Below, in pieces: positions 61,583 through 64,000 of a DNA stretch of 64,000 nt; position 1 is the first letter of the stretch, and the number at the start of each line of letters is the position of its first letter. The notes beneath the pieces are model-generated. The model made no database searches. It was not told the DNA's origin and was given only the letters and a program-made list of their open reading frames with translations. A program made the translations under genes and the position numbers. Origin of the DNA: CBDESM01 sp965242485 (lineage in GTDB: Bacteria > Chloroflexota > Dehalococcoidia > Bin125); assembly GCA_965242485.1 (NCBI GenBank), contig CBDESM010000003.1, positions 1,860,001 to 1,924,000 on the forward strand. The letters run 5' to 3'.

Positions 61583-64000
61583 CCCCCCCCCCCGAACATC
61601 TGATCTATTTCTGTATCCACGCGACGCGCCAGCACCACACTGGGGTATCCCGCTGCGCCTGCTGCGCAAGCTGCTTCGGGCACAACATCGGTAGCCCAAA
61701 CAGCCGGGGCTCGTCCGAGTGTTCGAAGGCGATCTTCTACCACGATTACTCGAGTTTGGGTTGAAGAACGTGGGAAAATTCTAGGAATCTTATATTGCCG
61801 ACTATTGAGAATTTGTTCTGTATATAGATGTTGTTTGAAGAATGGCCGATAAGCTGACACTCGGAATCCATCCTCCGTTAGTGTCGCGATCTCGCCCGAT
61901 CTCGCTTTCCGTTCGGCATCAGCATCCCACTGGAATTGTCGTGGGTCGCGCAAGGGCCAGTCGCTATCCTTGTCTGTTGATCTAGCCTGTCCATTATAGA
62001 AATCGATTTGCCGATTCACTCGTTCCCGAAGGTGCGCGACTGAAGAGCCGAATACCCATGTATCGCGACAGGTTTTCACGCCGTTGGAAGTTAGGCCGAA
62101 TATGGAAGTAGCATCTGACTCTGGTGCTAGCGGATTCAAGTGCGAAAAATGTTCACTACGCTGATTGATCCAATCGCCATGAGAATTCGGGCTGATCATA
62201 TACCAATCTAGATCACTGAATTGTACGCTCGCCACTATTGCCAACTTCTGTTCCTGTGTCAGATAATCTCCGATATCCCAATATCGAATCATTGCTCCTG
62301 CATTAGGCAGCTGTTGTGACTGCTTCACCAGCAGGAGGACTGCGACACCTGCCCGCGTCCCGGCCCCGGTGACTCCGCCACCTTCACGTCGCCTCTGTTC
62401 GCTTGACGTACGAGCGTTGCCGCGTAGATTATAAATATAGATTGCATGGAATTCCGCTGCAAGAGTCAGTCGAAATCCATCGAATGCCTTGCTGTCAATG
62501 AATCCACTATTGGTCATAAATGCGACGATGCCACCATCGTTCGAATCCAATACCCGATTGGCGGCCCATCGAATCGCACGGACATATGTATCGTAGAGTT
62601 GCTTCCTGTTGGTAGCGACCGATTGTTTGGCATAGGTCGTTGAGATTGACCCATCAAGTGTCGGATACGCAAGATTTTGATTGACGTCATCTTGACTCCG
62701 TTGCCCCACCGACCACGGCGGATTCCCCATGATCACCCGGATATCCAGCCCCAGCTGCCGCTCGATCCGTTCGCTGTTGCGAGGGAACATCGCCGCCCCT
62801 GCCCGCTCGCCCGGTTCCGTCGACTGGAACGTATCCGTCAGCACGATCCCCGGGAACGGCTCATACGCCTCCTCCCGCCCCGCCTTCTCCAGCGCCTCCT
62901 GATACGCCGTCTCGATGTTCACGCCCGCGATGTAATACGCCAGCAGCAGGATCTCGTTCGCATGAATCTCCGAACGGTACTTGCGCGGCAGATCATCCGC
63001 CTCAATCAGCCCGCTCGACAGCAGCCGCGCCACGAACGTCCCCGTCCCCGTGAACGGATCGAGGATGTGCACCCCCTCGTCCCCCAGCGACGCCCCGAAC
63101 TCGCTCTCCAGCAGCTCCGCCACCGCCCGGATGATGAAATCGACGATCTCCACCGGCGTGTAGACGATCCCCAGCCGCTCCGCATCCCGCGGATACGCCT
63201 TGCGGAAGAAGTTGTCGTACAGTTCGATCGCCACCCGCTGCCGCCCCTCCGCATTGTCGATCCCTTCCGCCCGCCGCCGCACGCTCGCGTAGAACCGCGC
63301 CAATTCCTCCGTCTCCGCCTCCAGCCCCGCCCCCTCCAGCGACCCGATCATCCGCTCCATCGCTTGGCTCACCGGATTCAGCGCCGTGAACTCCGAACCC
63401 CCGAACAGCGCGTCGAACACCGGCTTCGTGATCAAATGCTGCGACAGCATCGCCGTCGCATCCTCCTCCGTGATCGAGTCGTTCAAATTCCGCCGCAGAT
63501 CGCCCACGAACTCCCGGAACCGCTCCGAGGTGCCCGCCGAATCCGCCACCAGCGCCCGAATCCGCGCGTGGTGCCGCCGCGCGATCTCCGCCACCGAATC
63601 CGCCCACTGCTCCCAGTACCGCCGCTCCCCGCAGCGCTGCACGATCTGCGCGTAAATCGCGTCCCGCCACTGCTCGATCCGCTCCTCCAGCCCCGACAGC
63701 ACGTACTGGAAAGCCACGTCGCTCACGCCCGCCTCCCCCGCCTCCTCGTCCTCGCCGCGGCTGCCGCCTACACCGATCACGTCCACCGGCCCCGAAGCGC
63801 GATCCTTGTTCAAATCCAGCTTGTTCACCCAAGCATCGAAGCGCTCATCATGCGACCGCAGCGCCTGCAACACCTCCCAGACATGCTCGTAGGCCGGCCC
63901 GATCGCCGCCTCCGGCTCCGCCCCCGCCGGCACCACCACCGGCAGGATCACGTAGCCGTACTTCTTCCCCTCCGCCCGCCGCATCACCCGCCCCACCGCC
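61525..64000 (-). CDS. Type ISP restriction-modification enzyme, partial (5' end outside window)
   Basis: The visible part reads through the right window edge. It starts in helicase motif VI (AVGRVMRRAEGKKYGYVILP at 63930-64000) and continues to the methyltransferase: motif I LDPFTGTGTFVARLL near 63010-63055, and NPPWSVGQ near 62710-62733. The target-recognition region follows (61600-62700, lower G+C). Type ISP enzymes combine nuclease, helicase and N6-adenine methyltransferase on one chain; the nuclease and most of the helicase are outside. After MFGGGGK the frame stops at TERGTEK-type residues (KRGTEK), losing about 200 residues, because of the 11-base tract. Confidence 0.85.
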   Translation of the reverse strand, partial: AVGRVMRRAEGKKYGYVILPVVVPAGAEPEAAIGPAYEHVWEVLQALRSHDERFDAWVNKLDLNKDRASGPVDVIGVGGSRGEDEEAGEAGVSDVAFQYVLSGLEERIEQWRDAIYAQIVQRCGERRYWEQWADSVAEIARRHHARIRALVADSAGTSERFREFVGDLRRNLNDSITEEDATAMLSQHLITKPVFDALFGGSEFTALNPVSQAMERMIGSLEGAGLEAETEELARFYASVRRRAEGIDNAEGRQRVAIELYDNFFRKAYPRDAERLGIVYTPVEIVDFIIRAVAELLESEFGASLGDEGVHILDPFTGTGTFVARLLSSGLIEADDLPRKYRSEIHANEILLLAYYIAGVNIETAYQEALEKAGREEAYEPFPGIVLTDTFQSTEPGERAGAAMFPRNSERIERQLGLDIRVIMGNPPWSVGQRSQDDVNQNLAYPTLDGSISTTYAKQSVATNRKQLYDTYVRAIRWAANRVLDSNDGGIVAFMTNSGFIDSKAFDGFRLTLAAEFHAIYIYNLRGNARTSSEQRRREGGGVTGAGTRAGVAVLLLVKQSQQLPNAGAMIRYWDIGDYLTQEQKLAIVASVQFSDLDWYMISPNSHGDWINQRSEHFSHLNPLAPESDATSIFGLTSNGVKTCRDTWVFGSSVAHLRERVNRQIDFYNGQARSTDKDSDWPLRDPRQFQWDADAERKARSGEIATLTEDGFRVSAYRPFFKQHLYTEQILNSRQYKIPRIFPRSSTQTRVIVVEDRLRTLGRAPAVWATDVVPEAACAAGAAGYPSVVLARRVDTEIDQMFGGGGKTISPMLRCSIIKRGTEK
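61583..61593 (-). repeat. 11-base homopolymer (C on +, G on -) at the frameshift
   Basis: A run of 11 C (11 G on the coding strand) sits between the conserved body of the Type ISP gene and its C-terminal domain. With 11 bases the reading frame goes to GGGGK and stops 17 codons later; with 12 or 9 it continues into GGGGQDNITD and the complete C-terminal domain. This is the layout of a phase-variation switch, although homopolymer miscounting in sequencing would look the same. Confidence 0.85.

Noticed and set aside
61583..61593. Homopolymer frameshift treated as a dead pseudogene
   Set aside because: Both parts are otherwise intact and conserved to the end, with no other stops; a switch or a base-count error explains it better.

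Overview
The window is GC-rich (roughly two thirds or more G+C by eye), densely packed bacterial chromosome carrying mostly housekeeping genes. Several features together suggest Chloroflexota, perhaps a Dehalococcoidia/SAR202-like lineage: the order cdaA-cdaR-der-plsY-gpsA, a CBS-less GuaB3-type IMP dehydrogenase, a 10-gene complex I operon, a DnaX without zinc cysteines, and repeated gene sets of MaoC/FAS1-like dehydratases beside a type III CoA-transferase. This is an inference from gene content. No rRNA or other decisive marker lies in the window, and a deep-branching actinobacterial relative is not excluded.

Layout. 1-2092: a minus-strand set (tandem-duplicated alpha/beta-barrel protein, a small unknown protein and a truncated PIN-like protein), an unknown plus-strand gene and tRNA-Ser. 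2131-6323: zinc alcohol dehydrogenase, tRNA-Leu, and the DNA-uptake genes comEA-comEC. 6469-15008: argF, then a plus-strand run covering c-di-AMP synthesis (cdaA, cdaR), ribosome assembly (der), phospholipid precursor synthesis (plsY, gpsA) and accessory genes (HEAT repeat, NUDIX, GNAT). 15027-16835: a dehydratase pair and a PHP phosphoesterase on the minus strand. 17051-26675: nuoACDHJKLMN with a 64-aa extra gene and without nuoB, nuoI or nuoEFG. 26692-31302: ybeY, dnaX-ybaB-recR-recO and a zinc-ribbon gene. 31332-32972: a DNA methyltransferase fused to an HNH nuclease. 32978-37289: rsmI-metG-tatD-polyprenyl synthase (minus strand). 37500-38714: guaB3. 38726-40455: an AT-richer patch of three unknown genes. 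40470-45465: serine hydrolase, prmC-prfA-hisS and a coiled-coil membrane protein. 45525-49448: rel and comM. 49538-56142: tRNA-Arg, a methyltransferase, two cyclophilins, an SDR, a zinc-finger rhomboid, an Mrp-like ATPase and small proteins. 56399-60909: a second dehydratase pair, a double CoA-transferase, tRNA-Pro and pyrD. 60950-64000: the 3' part of a Type ISP restriction-modification gene interrupted at an 11-base homopolymer.

Genes that act together: prmC modifies the release factor made by prfA; dnaX, ybaB, recR and recO form a replication/repair set; comEC, comEA and comM all belong to transformation; the nuo genes build the membrane arm and part of the connecting module of a proton-pumping quinone reductase. 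The most unusual points are the homopolymer-interrupted Type ISP enzyme, the methyltransferase-HNH fusion, complex I without its NuoB/NuoI iron-sulfur subunits, the AT-rich patch, and start codons placed 6-8 nt after a TANNNT element with no Shine-Dalgarno sequence, which suggests leaderless transcripts.
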